Source: Phycomyces nitens
Taxonomy: Eukaryota; Mucoromycota; Mucoromycetes; Mucorales; Phycomycetaceae
Length of the DNA stretch: 64,000 nt
Assembly: GCA_022702545.1 (NCBI GenBank)
Contig: JAHRBC010000005.1
Location: 4,154,001-4,218,000 of the forward strand
Reading direction: 5' to 3'
In this document: piece after piece, positions 10,321 to 22,860 of the stretch
Layout: each line of letters opens with the position of its first letter
How positions within the stretch are numbered: position 1 is the first letter of the stretch
Program-made: the position numbers and the translations under genes
The notes under the pieces: generated by a model
Told to the model about the DNA's origin: nothing
The model's input: the letters and a program-made list of their open reading frames with translations, nothing else
Database searches by the model: none

Positions 10321-10398
10321 ATTCACTCTTTACAAAAGAGTCTACGTCACACTTTTTTGGATTTTTTGGCAGAGTGCAATAAGGGAGTATATCAAGAG
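10321..10398 (-). repeat. MULE right terminal inverted repeat
   Basis: The reverse complement matches 6008-6086 over about 75 bp with few differences and a small gap after CACTCTGCC. Confidence 0.85.
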
Positions 10399-11029
10399 TC
10401 TCTTGGTGTGCGTGTTTTTGTAAAATATGAAAATAAGATAAGATTTAAGCTTGCAAGAGATCTGGATAGGGAAAGGCCAATGCTCAGGATTTTCTTTGAC
10501 ATTCAAGTGAGAAAGCAGGGAATTGGCTGTGGTAATGGTATTGGTAGTAACAAAGGGTGCTTGGTCAACCATAAAGATCTAATGATGTCGTCACAAAGTT
10601 AAAGGCACAAATCAGAAAATAAAGGCAACTTAAGGGGTGGAGTCAAGAGGTGGTGGGAAGATTGACCTGTTAACACATTATGGGTGTCAGAGGTATGAGA
10701 GGAAAAAAGCCAAAAATTCGTGTACCAAAACGTCTGCCAGAGGGGAGTAGGGGAGGGGGGAACTTGAGTGAGCATGTAATGAGAAGATAATGGGCTTGAG
10801 AATTATCTTTTGTACCACAAAGAGAGCAAATGGGAGATGGAAATGTAGTAGGAACAAGACAATGCAAGACTGATCAACAAGAAACCTTGCAATGGAGCAA
10901 CCTTTCTTGTCATTCTACAAGAACCTTCCAAGTGTTGAAAGTTGTGGCTATTTGTATCAGAAAAGACGATTGCGTCTCTTATAAGCCAACAATGTCAGAA
11001 ATGCGCAGAAAATAAAAATAAAAAATAAA
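10399..11029. other. Spacer, no clear gene
   Basis: Short frames occur on both strands without motifs. The stretch at 10830-11015 may be decayed sequence from the Tc1/mariner copy that follows, but it does not translate to recognisable transposase. Confidence 0.45.
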
Positions 11030-11255
11030 AGACTTTGGCTTGGATTTTTGAGGTGCACCAAACAGTCCAAACCTCAGCCCGATAGAAACCATTTGGAGTA
11101 TTCTGGGTAATCTTTTGAGGATGAGTCTTCCAAGCCTAATAAGCTGAATAAGCTGAATAATCTCACACCCGCAAAAATGTAAAAGTTGGGGGCAGTAGAT
11201 GTTTGGGAAGCATACTGTCTTTGACAATTGGATGGCAGCTCGCAAGGAAAATCAA
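11030..11255 (+). pseudogene. Tc1/mariner transposase C-terminal relic
   Basis: The plus strand encodes APNSPNLSPIETIWSILGN, a close match to the Tc1/mariner signature (S-P-D-L-N-P-I-E-x-x-W) that carries the last catalytic acidic residue. The frame has a stop directly upstream (DFGLDF*G) and others downstream. No N-terminal part or terminal repeats were found nearby. Confidence 0.75.
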
Positions 11256-14200
11256 TTTATATGCTATAGAATAGTGTCTGCAGATGATGACTGTAAACTT
11301 TTTAATGATATTTATTAATTTCAGGAATCTACATGGCTTTATACCCTTTAGGACATGAGACTACAAGACATTTTTATTTTATTTTATATTCTTTGTGTCA
11401 GGCTAACAACGGATAATTTATTTATTTTTTTAGATCCTGTAGGCTTTCAATAATTTGAATAATATTAAAGGTTAAAGATGTGAAAAAAATAACAATATCA
11501 GTCTTTGTTTCACTCTATTCATGGAATTCGTAAACTGTGGTTAGATGTAGAAAGAAGCTTTTGTGTACCCCTATCTTTTTTTAAATAATAATAAGAAAGG
11601 GAGATTTGTTTTCAGAATAATGATATCCCTGGCAACAAATAGACAAAGGTTTATTTAAATTTCATTTAGGCAATCCTCAAAGAACAATGTATAAACATTT
11701 TAATTAGAGAACCTTGGTCATTAAATCGATTTCTGCAATGCCTTTTTTTTTTACGATGAGTTGCATACTGATTTTTTAAAGGTAAAATGAATACTGATTA
11801 GAAAAGATATGCAAGGGTCTAAATGGACAAGTATTTATAGATATACTTTCTCGCAAACGGGTATATTGCTGAAAACAATTTGTTCTATTGCCCAAAATAA
11901 AATAAACTGGTCAAATATATTCTTTGTACTTTGATTATTTTTATTTATATGGAAAAGTGTGAATATTTTGTTACCAAGGTCTCCTTTAGGGAGAATTGGA
12001 TCATCTTTGTGAAAACTGTTGTTCTTTGTCATTCGTTATTATGATGATTTAATTAGGGGCATATTGATACCAAGGTCTCGAATAAAACGTAACTGATCAA
12101 CTATCATTATTATCATTAGTATTATTATTTTGTTCTATTGTCTCACAAGAGCGTAAATGCTACCTGGATTCTGTGTACGTGAGAATATTCGAGGATTACA
12201 AGACTAGATATTTCAGACTAGAAGCTTAGATATATCAATATTGACAATCAAATAAAGTATGGTACAACTATTATAGATAATAGATAAAGAAGTCTGGAAT
12301 GCGTATAGTCATGATATAAATCAAAGTAGGAATGATCACATGCTTAGCTAACCAATTGTCTGATTTGGAGGACAAGGGAAGAATATTTAAAAATGTTCCA
12401 TTCCATCTAAAATGCCCAAAACCTCTTTAATGTCAAAGACTCATCCTTTTATTTCTGACGACAGGATGACAAGGGAAAATTATTTATATAGATCTATTTA
12501 TGGAAAGTATTTTCGTTGGGATGAGTATTTCTATTGAAAATATTGGGTCTGTAATATTCATACACAGTGAGGCTAAAGAAGACATATGGTACCAAGAGTA
12601 TTACATGGTTACACGTCTGCTAAATAAAATAAAGTGTCTTAAAGGTAAAACCAAAAAAAAAGACGAAGAAGCTTTTATTACAAGATTAAGAAATAAGATT
12701 AAGAAATTCAATATCAATTTGGGATTGTATTCAATCAAGATATTGCCTCTCAAAATCAGTTAGATTTGTATACATTTTCATTATGGAATTGTTTCGTGTT
12801 TATTGGTATGACCGTCGCTCATAATTCGTTTTAAGCATGTAAGGATAGAGGAGCTTTTTATTAATGTTATATTACACAGGGTATTGGTGGGAATCAATAT
12901 AATGCGATATTTTGACTTTTTTTTTTTTGAGAAATAAAGTACACCTTTTACAATACTATATCATTGAATTTATCTCTAGAGTACTTTATAAATTGCAACA
13001 TATCTGATCTAACCTTGGAAATTGTCCATTATCTTTTTATAAATGTTTCCTCTTTTTGTCTTTTTTACTGGTGGCCTGGATATTGTGTTTTGTTTTTATT
13101 TTTATCACAGCCATCGTACTAATCGCATGTTCTACCATTGGCTATATACCAACCAAAGATCATTTCATGAAACAATTATTGTTGTACACTATGAATATTC
13201 CTGCAACATTTCCTCCAATCAATATATCCTCCAAGCTTGTCAATATTATTTTTCTCCCAAATCAACACTTTACACAATCCAAGACTATCAGCGTATTTTC
13301 CTCTAGGTCTACAAAGATTACTACTGACTATTGGACTCGTGCGATTATTGCCCATGGGACCATTGTTAATACCATTTAATATATGATGGCAAAAAGAGCT
13401 CAATGTCCCCAGTAGATTGTGTCGCGAGTACTTGAGCATTAAAAAAAGACTGTCTTTTATGAAAAGTGAAAATTGTGCGGGAGATAATAAATGATCCAAC
13501 GCAGCCCATGTCCGTCATTAACTAATATGTTGATCCTACATCATAAAGATATTTAGGAAATTTCTTTACTGCCATGACATATATGCACAAGATGATGAGC
13601 TCAATATCTTTGAGAAAATCAAAAATTATTGGCATGTGCTGTTATATATATATTGTCCTCATCAAATTACAGATATTGGCTCTATTAAACATATCTAGGA
13701 CAAGAGAATATGGTCAGGTAGATACAGCTCATATAGTCTGTAACATCCTTTAGGAGAATAATGATCATGCAATAAAGACACCAAGCAGCCATCCATATAT
13801 ATATAAATAAACTAGCAAATATCAATTGATTGATGGCTGTATACAGTTTGAAAGCTGGTATCATTTACTCACTGTACATTGTGTACTTTATTTATTCATA
13901 AAAGGGAAATATAAATTGAAAATTGACATGAGAAAGAGGATTGTGGATATGTGAATCGACTTAATAAGTCCAAGGCTCATTACTGCCTACTTGTACCAGT
14001 AACCCCAATGCAGCCAGACTAATTATTGAGAAACTCCCACACACACAATAATTCCATTCCAATTTCAAATGAACTTGACTGCAGATATACTCGAGGCATT
14101 TAATAAGAAACAAATGTTTATTAGAAGAAGAAGAAGAAGAAGAAAAACCGATTATCATGTATCATTCTTTAGTAATGAATACATGTATATATGTATATTT

Positions 14201-14609
14201 GTTTCAATTACAGAATAAAAAGCTATTTTTAAAGAATGATGAAAAACGTATATATATATTGTACCCCCATATTTTCTAATTTTGGAGATTTTATTTTCGT
14301 TCTTTACAAGACAAATACATGTATATTTACATAAATGGGCTCGTTTGATCATCGATGGTCTATTTTAAGAAACCACAAAGAACCAATATTTTATATATAT
14401 ATAAATATATATATATCAACTTGATGATTTTGACAAAAAAATAAAAAAAATAAAAAAATTAGCAACCAACTTCTTTTATACATTTATACATCTTTCAAGA
14501 CCAAAAAAAACAAAAAAAGAAGAAGTATGCGCCATGACAGCATCGGCAATAAGAATAAGAAAAGGACTTTTAATGATGAATAAACCCATTTGCTTTCTAG
14601 ATTGACAGC
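11256..14609. other. Long A+T-rich spacer
   Basis: No supported gene is found in 3.3 kb. Frames at 12500-12763 (87 codons, Lys/Ile-rich) and 13043-13379 (hydrophobic, overlapping frames) have no recognisable motif or intron-exon structure. Low-complexity tracts include a GAA run near 14125-14145 and TA-rich runs near 14390-14415. Confidence 0.5.
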
Positions 14610-14833
14610 ATGGGACAAACTCTTTCTGAGCCAATTGTCACTAAACATACCACCCAAGAAAGTAGCGACAAGCTGTTCTATGGAGCATCTGCCATGCAAG
14701 GATGGAGATTGAGTATCCTTTTTTATTATTATTATTAATAATGGTGCCATTGATGGTGCAATGAAACCTGTGAAATTGACTAGATGGTCAAATTAATGTT
14801 CCAGAGACCTTGTTTTTGTCAAAGTTATACCCT

Positions 14834-14867
<34 letters not shown>

Positions 14868-16194
14868 TCTTCTTTTTTGGTTTTCTTGAAAATAGCAATG
14901 GAAGATGCACATACTACATTGCTCAAACTGGATGACACTAATCTCAGTTTCTTTGGTGTCTATGATGGACATGGTGGTGCGTAAATTGCGTGCTGGTGAT
15001 AAAGACCCAATTCTAATAAGCGATACTCTCTTGCAGGAAAAAATGTTGCAGAGTACACTGGAAGACAGATGCACAACAAGGTTCGCAAGAGTCCCTTCTT
15101 TGACAAAAAGGACTACAAGGAAGCTCTCCGTGATGCATTCATGTCTCTAGACAAAGAAATCAACAATGGTAATTGCTTTTTAATGTTCCTATTGGATTCT
15201 AATGGTGCTTGGTTCTAGACAAAGCATTTGCCTCTGATCCCTCTGGATGTACTGCCGTAACTGCTCTTATTACTCCTGACAAGCGAATTTTTGTGGTATA
15301 GTAAGATGGTGGGGAAACCAAAGGATTGCGAATATCAAGAGCAATGCTGATCATACGAGTTATAAAAAGGCAAATGCAGGCGACTCTAGGTCAGTGATCA
15401 GTGTCGGTGGAAAGAACAAGCCATTGTCCTACGACCATAAGCCTACAAACCAATCCGAGTCTCAGCGAATTGTGAATGCAGGTGGATTTGTAGAGTATGG
15501 CCGTGTGAATGGTAAGCATTAGGCTCTGGATATCCATTTACTTATGAATCCCAAGGCAATCTGGCTCTGTCGCGTGCTATTGGCGATTTTGAATTCAAAA
15601 AGAACACTCAACTGCCTGCAGAGGAGCAAGTGGTTACATGTAAGTCTGTCTGGGACCCAAGCACAATCCTGATCGATTGATAGGCAACCCTGATATCATT
15701 GAGCACAAGATTACCGACGAAGACGAGTTCTTTGTCTTGGCCTGTGATGGTAATTGAATCCAAAGCACTCTTATCCATTGACTCCAAACAAAACAAAACA
15801 AAAAATAATAACAACCATGATAAAAGGCATCTGGGATTGCATGTCCAATCAACAGGTAGTCGATTTCATTCGGACCAAGATCGTCGAGGAGACTCCCATA
15901 GAAAAGATCTGCGAGACTATTATGGACCACTGCCTTTCGTCGAATAATGATAACGCGAGTGTAGGATATGACAATATGTCGATTGTGATTGTCGGCATTC
16001 TCAATGGAAAGACAGAGAAAGAATGGTATCAGTGGGTTGGTTCTCGTGCTGGAGCAGAGGCCAAGAAGCATTTTGTTTCCAATGACCACAGCAAGGATTC
16101 GGACGTGGCAAAGGAATCTGTGGCAGAGAAACCAATCGAGGTCAAGGTTACAGCCAGGGATGTTGAGGCAATGACCAAAAAGGATTATAAATAA
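14610..16194 (+). CDS. PP2C-type Ser/Thr protein phosphatase (Ptc2/Ptc3-like), 8 exons
   Basis: Eight exons give a 350-aa protein: 14610-14712, 14896-14976, 15037-15168, 15219-15295, 15370-15511, 15556-15639, 15684-15749 and 15827-16194. Phases agree throughout. PP2C landmarks appear in order: a putatively myristoylated start [20 protein letters not shown] (about 31-42), metal-binding [10 protein letters not shown] (53-62), [39 protein letters not shown], and [10 protein letters not shown] near the end of the domain. The C-terminal 60 residues are charged and not conserved. The Mn/Mg-dependent enzyme removes phosphate from Ser/Thr. Relatives act on stress MAP kinase, checkpoint kinase or cell-cycle targets. 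Intron 1 has an unusual donor, GTATCCTTTT (see findings). The other introns are 44-77 bp with GT-AG ends. Confidence 0.93.
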
Positions 16195-18311
16195 AATAAT
16201 AAAATAATATATATATAATCACCTTGATACCAAGACACATTCCTGGATTTCTTCTAATGAACAGGACAATTGTGATTTCAACTTTCTGTCAGCTTCTGAC
16301 TCCTTGCGCATTATAAAACTCACATTTTAAATCCAAAAGGAATCCAATATGGTCAATTCTATTGATTAATGAACCATCATAGTTGGCTATCAAAGTTGGG
16401 ATTTCGATTGAATAGCTAGCTATTAAATTCACAAGACATCCTTTTTTTTGTTGTTGTTCCAAAGGCATACACACCTGTCCATCTCGATCCAAGGGCCTCT
16501 CTCTCTCTCTCTCCCCCTTTTTTTTCCCAGAATATAATTAAATATTAATAATATTCTATTAATCAAATACAGGAATCCACGGTCGTAAGATATAAAGTAT
16601 TAAAAAGATAGGAGTAGATTTGTTGATTCAAGCACAGGCCAATTAATTATACCTTTCATAAATACTCCAACAACTCGTCTGGCTCCTTTTATTTGGATAT
16701 AGAAATGGTGGCATATGCAAACAGGAGGTGGGTGGGAGAGGCAGTTCAAGGATTTCCTGTCAAAGTTTTTTTTTCTCTCGTCTTCCACCAGTCCACATGC
16801 TGCCATAGGTACAAGGGAGTATTCATGTAGATTCACCTAAAAATATCCACATTCTATGAGCATCCATGGTCCCAAGATTCACTAGATCCCAAGCTTTTCC
16901 AACAAAATTACGCGCCAAACCAGTTGAACAACTTGGATATTTGGTAGCCATAATATTTTTATTTTTTTCTTTTGGCGGTAGAGCTTCCAAAGACTATACC
17001 CTGTGAAATGATTGCGGTGGAATCATTTTCAATTGCCCGTATATTCTTAGAACTCTACCCTTGAAGAGATGGACAGGGTCAACATAAAGTCGTCATCATC
17101 GTGATTAACTTATTTGACGATCAAAGACATGTTTTGTGAAAGGCAGTAGAGAATGGAATCTTGTGGTTACCTGTGCCAATCAATTGAATTCACGGAATTT
17201 TCATGCGATTTGCGCGCCAGTAAGGACAGAAATCTTGACATTAATGAAACAATATTCATTTCACAGTTCAAATAAGATCAGATCAGCAAATACCAGCTCT
17301 GATCTGATCTAATTGTCTTTTTAGGTCTCCCTTTTTCCTACTTGTCATTTGCAAGATAAATATGTATATATAAAACTTCTTGGATACCAATTACTATTAT
17401 TTTTGGAAAATAATGACGTGAATTACATGTCTTTAAGAAACCCTTGTCCTTGGAGACAAATACATGAAAAAAGGGGGAGTCTGGGTTATAATTACGCTCC
17501 AAAAACTACATGGTCTTTCGTTGGTTTTGATTAATGTTGTTGCTGTTTTTTTTTATTATATTGGGGGGAAACCTACCCCAAATCTAATTCCCTGGTGGCA
17601 TATTTAGATCCCAGTAGAGGGTAAAAAAAGAAAGAAGAAAAAAGAATCAAGAATACAGAACTATTGATATTTAGGAGAATGACAAGATCATCAACCATGT
17701 TACACGAGATTCCTGGAGACAAAGGGCTGGAAATAGAGATTGTTATGGAAGAATGGATTTCTCAAGACACTTTAGGAGTGAGATTGTGCAAAATGGAGAT
17801 TGTGCATTGTATAAAAATTCCCCCATTTCATGATTTGGATTTTATTTCAGGATTCCTTTTGTCTTTTTTTTTTTAATTATTATTATTATTATCCTTTTTG
17901 TGCTCTATCAAACGCTTTCTTAATGTTACCGCATATCTATTCCAACCCTAGCCACGACCTTGTGAACTGATGGCAGGCTTTGGTAATGTAGGTTTACTAG
18001 TAATGCTGAGAATGCAATCAAGTCTTCATTTGTTGGTCTTGACAATCCTTGTATTCTTTATTGAAGCGATGTATCCTATTTCTCATTCGCTACAAACCAC
18101 GGCAATCAATACCGGGCAACATTTCAGCTCAAAAAATGATGTGTCCACAAGAAGAATCGAATATTTGTCAAGAGCAAATCGCTGGCCCTATGCATGAAAC
18201 ATGAGCTGCCTCCAAAAGCCAAGGTCTCTTACTACCGATCAATGGAAATATTGTCTCTAAAAGTTCTGCTTGTGATGTACATCACTTTATCCAAACCATT
18301 TCCGTGCAATA
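16195..18311. other. A+T-rich spacer
   Basis: No supported gene is present. A frame at 17970-18197 has a hydrophobic N-terminal stretch (LLVMLRMQSSLHLLVLTILV) but no recognised family. A CT run lies at about 16499-16512. Confidence 0.5.
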
Positions 18312-18795
18312 ATGTCAACTGTCTCTCAAAACAATATTAAAGGTTTGTCCCTGCACACTTTTGCTCTTTTTTTTTCTATTTCTATTTCTATTTCCATAAT
18401 GTCAAAATAAAAGACATTTTTTATTTTATTTTCAAGCTTTGTTGGATGCATATGAGGACAGCCAGCCAGATAACCACCAGCCCAAGCTGCTCTAAACCTC
18501 AAGGTCTAATTATGGCTTTGCAACAACAAAAAAAAGAAGTCCTGAACCCAACCAAGCATTGCTGATGAGCAATTACGCGATATATTTATCAAGATATGTT
18601 GGTCTATGAACCATCGATTGATAGGCACAAGTTCCTCGGCTAATTTTGGCCCATGATCCTAGATTCGTCAGGAATCGTGTTGCTGACATTGTGACCAAGA
18701 AATACAACCATCTCTATATACTACTTACTTTCAAATGTTGTGGATGCTCTACAGAAGCCAATAGAACCCAAAGAACTCTAGTCTGTTTTGAAAGA
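18312..18795 (+). pseudogene. Unidentified gene relic with coding-like pieces
   Basis: Short plus-strand pieces look protein-like but are in clashing frames. First is MSTVSQNNIK, spliced (donor at 18343, acceptor TTTTCAAG ending at 18436) to ALLDAYEDSQPDNHQPK. Next is ADEQLRDIFIKICWSMNHRL near 18560-18620, and then FVRNRVADIVTKKYNHLY near 18665-18720. Last is VVDALQKPIEPKEL followed by a stop, near 18738-18781. No single model joins them, so this may be a decayed gene or one with unusual small introns. I do not recognise the family. Confidence 0.3.
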
Positions 18796-19276
18796 AAGAA
18801 AGAAAGAACAATTTAAACCAATGCCTTGTCAATAGTACCTTTGAATGGCATGTACCCCAAATAATGTATATATGCTTATTGTTCAGCAATTGATAAATCT
18901 ACCCAGATAATTTATAGTTTTGATTTCGAATATTGCTGAAAACAGATGCTAAATGATGATGAAAAAATAAAAGAGAAAATAAACTCCCCCCCCAAAAAAA
19001 AAAAAAAAAAGTATAAAATATTTTAAAGAGTTTTTACGCAGAGAATACGTAAAAGCCGACATGAGGCCAACAACCACCACTGGCTAGATTCTGTCCTGAG
19101 CATGGTGTGATGTTGCAACGGCTTACCATCTGCATAATATACATCTTTCATAGATGATTTGTATATATTAGCGAGGTTTGCAATACAAAATATGCGCCAA
19201 AGAATGATATCCTAACATTGGAGCAGCAGAACCTGCAATCCAAGTAAGCGATATTTTGCTTTCAGGAGAAATGATT

Positions 19277-19308
<32 letters not shown>

Positions 19309-20417
19309 CATTGATAAATTATGCATAAAAAAAACAAAAAAATATTGAATTCCTAAAAATGTTTGATGCAACATTATAAGTAATAAAGATTGTTACTCCA
19401 TGGTTTTGGCAAATGCGATAAGATCTGTACGAAATGCATGTGCTATAAAGAATGTCACATAACGTTTCTTTCAGGCGAGGTCAAACCTAATGCAATGCCG
19501 GTTCTGTTGAAGAAGAAGAACAAGAACAAGAACAAGAACAAGAAGAATAATAATAAAAAAAGCTAAATTAGGATTGTTCCAAATATAAGCCTTGCAGCCT
19601 CCTATGCTCCAAGGTAGTTTGCATTGGGGATAGTATTGTTAGAGGTTTCTTTGGCCATGACAGTAATGATTTCAAAAAGACCGGGTTTGAGCATTACAAG
19701 ACCATGTTTGGTATGTCTGTGATAATGGCAAGACTTTCATGACCTCGAGTCCAGTATGTTGAAATATTTTTTTTAAAAAGATTTATTTTGTTTATATCCA
19801 TGCTATTATTTTTTATATATATCGTCGTGCAATAGACTTTTTTTTAAAAAATATTTTCTTTTGTTGGGTATACAATTTGCTAATGGAGCATATTGATACA
19901 TGTACTCAAAGTCCTTATTATATACCCTGTCATTCCAAACATTATATGTGTAAAAAAACACTATATCATTTATTTAGAAAATAATTTACAAAAAATAATA
20001 ATTGATAAATAAATACATAATCGCTGTTTAGACTACAGATCCTCAAGCACATTATCAACCCCACATGCTTGTCAAGCGTTTGTATTATTCTTAATTGCAT
20101 GCCCACTCTTTCTTTGTACAGGATTTCCAGCCAACAATCTTCAATTTGTTGCATATCGACATTTCATTTAAAGCAAGCATCTCTTTTATTTGTATCCAAA
20201 ACAAAAAACAAAAAACAAAATCTAGTCCAAGGTTAAAGTTTATTGGATACCATGATAGGTCATATATTTGAAAATTAATTGTTATTACTTGCAGGTTCCA
20301 AAGTAAACAAGGCATCGTACAAAGCAACATTTTGAACCCTGCGAGATATTCCCGACGCCATCAGTGATCTAAAGAAGCTTGGCTTTGATTGATAGACATG
20401 GATAGGTCTGCTGGTAA

Positions 20418-20456
<39 letters not shown>

Positions 20457-20938
20457 GGGGGGGGTGAAGGCCCTTGACGTTCTTTGGTACCGGTTAGATA
20501 CTTGAAAGGTGGCTGAAATTAATCATTTTATAGAAACAAGACTCGTTTCTTGATGTGGATATAACCTTTTTTTTTAATGGGCTGATGTGTATGGTGCTTG
20601 GTATTAATTGGCCCAAAGTCAAAATTAGCGTACACTACTGTTTTTGTTAAAAAGAGTTTATCACATTTCCGAAATCATCTTTAGACTCTCAAGACGGTCT
20701 TTAGAGTATAGATAGTACCTGTCTATCGACCTGTCTATCAAGTCAAGTACTTGATAAAAATACTTGGAATAAAAATAAACACTTTAAAAATCTTGTAGAA
20801 CAAATAAATAAATAGATATTATATTATATTATATGTGTAATGATAATAAATAGTTGGATTTGATAATAATAACAACAGTAAAAAAAAAAGTCTATAATTC
20901 CTCAATTCCCACCACTGCGCTTTGGTGCTGCTGCTGGA
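18796..20938. other. A+T-rich spacer with microsatellites
   Basis: No supported gene is present. A (TA)n run lies at about 19277-19302, a GAA/AAC-type run near 19510-19550, and an (AAT)n run at 20416-20455. Confidence 0.55.
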
Positions 20939-22860
20939 CTAGAGACGATAGATGAAATTCTCATCCTGCTTATCCGTCATGTCTTCGTCCACATTTGTCG
21001 ATTCAGAAACCGGTTCAGACAACCGTCGCTTGTTGATCTTGACCATTCTCCATCGTACAAAGAGAAACAATATGATCGCAAGAATGTCTCCACCAACATA
21101 TCCCATCATTCCCCCTATATAATTGGGGGCCTGGCTCGCGACCAACGTGTATGGCCCAGTGAAATTGCCAGCTGTATAGAATATCATGATCATGCCATTG
21201 TAAAAGATCTTTTTCGTGAACCCAGACACGTTCATGGTCGTGGAAGAGAGGAGCATCACATAGGCAGCAGCATACCCCCAGCAAATGTAGAATCCAATGA
21301 GTTTGTACTTGTCAACTGGAGTAAATTCAAGGACAACCAGACCAACCGCCGTACAAAAGATACAGCAGCAGGCGACATAGATTGACTGGCCAGTGCGCTG
21401 GCTGACATAGGCAGCCGTAACAATGTAAAACACATCAACAAGTCCGGTTGGTGTCTGGAGTAGGATTGCATCAAGGTTTGTGAACCCAAACCCTTGGGTG
21501 ATTGTAGTACTAAAGTTTGTCAGGGCGCCATTTTGAATGTTTAGTAGAAAACTGATAAGACAGAAACACCAGAGACGTGATTCTGTCAAGGCCTCCTTTA
21601 TCTGAGCATAATTGACCTTTGTGGTCCTGACCACCGCATTGTCTCGGATACGCTCTTCGACAAGGATCTGCTCTTCAGCATTGTGGCGCCATTTCAGCGA
21701 ACGAGGGTCATCGATCAAGAAGAAGAAACAAATGAAGCCAACCAGGACAGTCACACTGCCGAGAATAATCATGCACCTATGAGAGAAATGAGCTGGCTTT
21801 CTAGTGAAACGTGTGGAACGCTCGTTATAATAGGTACCATCGCCAAGGGTGCAATCCGAGAATATATGGAATCTTGCCTATACCATAACTGATAAATCCA
21901 CCGGCACAAAGGGCGACACCGTTGCACAGCCAAAAGGCACCCAATCTAGAGGTCTGCTCGGATCTGCGATAGAGAGTGCTGACAAGAAGAATCAAACAAG
22001 GGTAGATACCACCTTCAGCGAACCCGAGAAGGAAACGTAGGGCTGCCAGATGAGCAAAGTTGTCTGCACTGGCCGTGGACGCCAAGATTGTACCCCAGAC
22101 TACGAGCAGGATTCCAATGTATCTTCCGATTTGGATGTGCTGCAACAGGTAATTATTGGGAATCTGGGTAGATATTTTTTAATAATGGTAATGGTAATGG
22201 TAATGATAGTGATAGTGATAGTGATAGTGATGTTTTTTTTTGACAGTTTAGACTTTTGTATGTATATATGTATGTGTGTGTCTGTGTGTGTCTGTGTATA
22301 TATATACATATTGGACATTACTGCTTGTTGATTGATTGATTGATTGATAGCCCTGTTTATGATTTAAAATGTACACAAGACACACATTGCAAGAACTAAA
22401 ATCAATCATATATATATATATATATATATACATACCTGGTAGCACAGGTAACCCAGGTAAAATAAAGAGACAACGGTGCTGTACTGGTCTCCCACTAGGC
22501 CTGTATCAGCCTGGAGGCCGAGAGCATTTGCATAGTTGATTGCTGATTTGTCTAGGAACTATATGTCCAACCAAACCGTGTTACTCGATCGTATGTTTCC
22601 AAGCCAATGTACATCAATTGGGTTTCGCTTTTTTGTTTTTTTTGGGGATCATTCCATTTTACCTGGAGGAAATTGACTAGACATATGAGTGGTAAGACGC
22701 ACCAATCTATCTTGCGGACAAGCGCCCTTTCCTCGACGGATATCGGGCGCTCGTGTTTGTTGTTGTAGATCAGACTGCTGTCAGATTCATTGAGGGACGT
22801 AAAAGAGTCTCGATTACGGTTCGAAGGTAAGGTTTCGAGAGGATATTTGGAGAGTGACAT
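20939..22860 (-). CDS. MFS permease, anion:cation symporter (Dal5/Tna1-like), 4 exons
   Basis: Exons 22663-22860, 22436-22558, 21838-22139 and 20939-21776 join in phase to a 486-aa protein with about 12 predicted membrane segments. Family signatures include KIDWCVLPLICLVNFLQ and FLDKSAINYANALGL (TM1 region), STVVSLFYLGYLCYQ, and RFLLGFAEGGIYP (the conserved TM4/5 motif). YNGMIMIFYTAGNFTGPYTL and a polar C-terminus (SEPVSESTNVDEDMTDKQD) complete the picture. Fungal members import allantoate, nicotinate, pantothenate, biotin precursors or dipeptides by H+ symport at the plasma membrane. The substrate cannot be read from the sequence. Intron 3 (21777-21837) uses GTACCT as donor. Confidence 0.88.

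Larger units (their letters stand above)
6008..10398 (-). mobile_element. MULE-type DNA transposon with OTU-protease gene
   Basis: Long terminal inverted repeats bracket a decayed transposase gene. The left end (from about 6008) reads TCTTGATACACTCCCTTATT, and the right end (reverse complement of about 10321-10398) reads TCTTGATATACTCCCTTATT. They stay alignable for about 75 bp, through CACTCTGCC and GTxTGACGTAGxCT. Inside is a minus-strand gene with FAR1-like DNA-binding, MULE transposase, SWIM zinc finger and OTU cysteine protease parts. Two nonsense codons and a frameshift make this copy defective. A 9-bp target duplication was not identified, so the outermost bases are uncertain. Confidence 0.85.

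Noticed and set aside
12500..12763. 87-codon plus-strand ORF
   Set aside because: Lys/Ile-rich composition typical of A+T-rich noncoding DNA, no motif, and no splice partners.
13043..13379. Two overlapping hydrophobic plus-strand ORFs
   Set aside because: They overlap in different frames and neither matches a family. Hydrophobicity follows from T-rich codons.
22050..22331. 93-codon plus-strand ORF with Val/Ile/Met repeats
   Set aside because: It is antisense to the MFS gene and then runs through GATAGT and TATG microsatellites in its intron.
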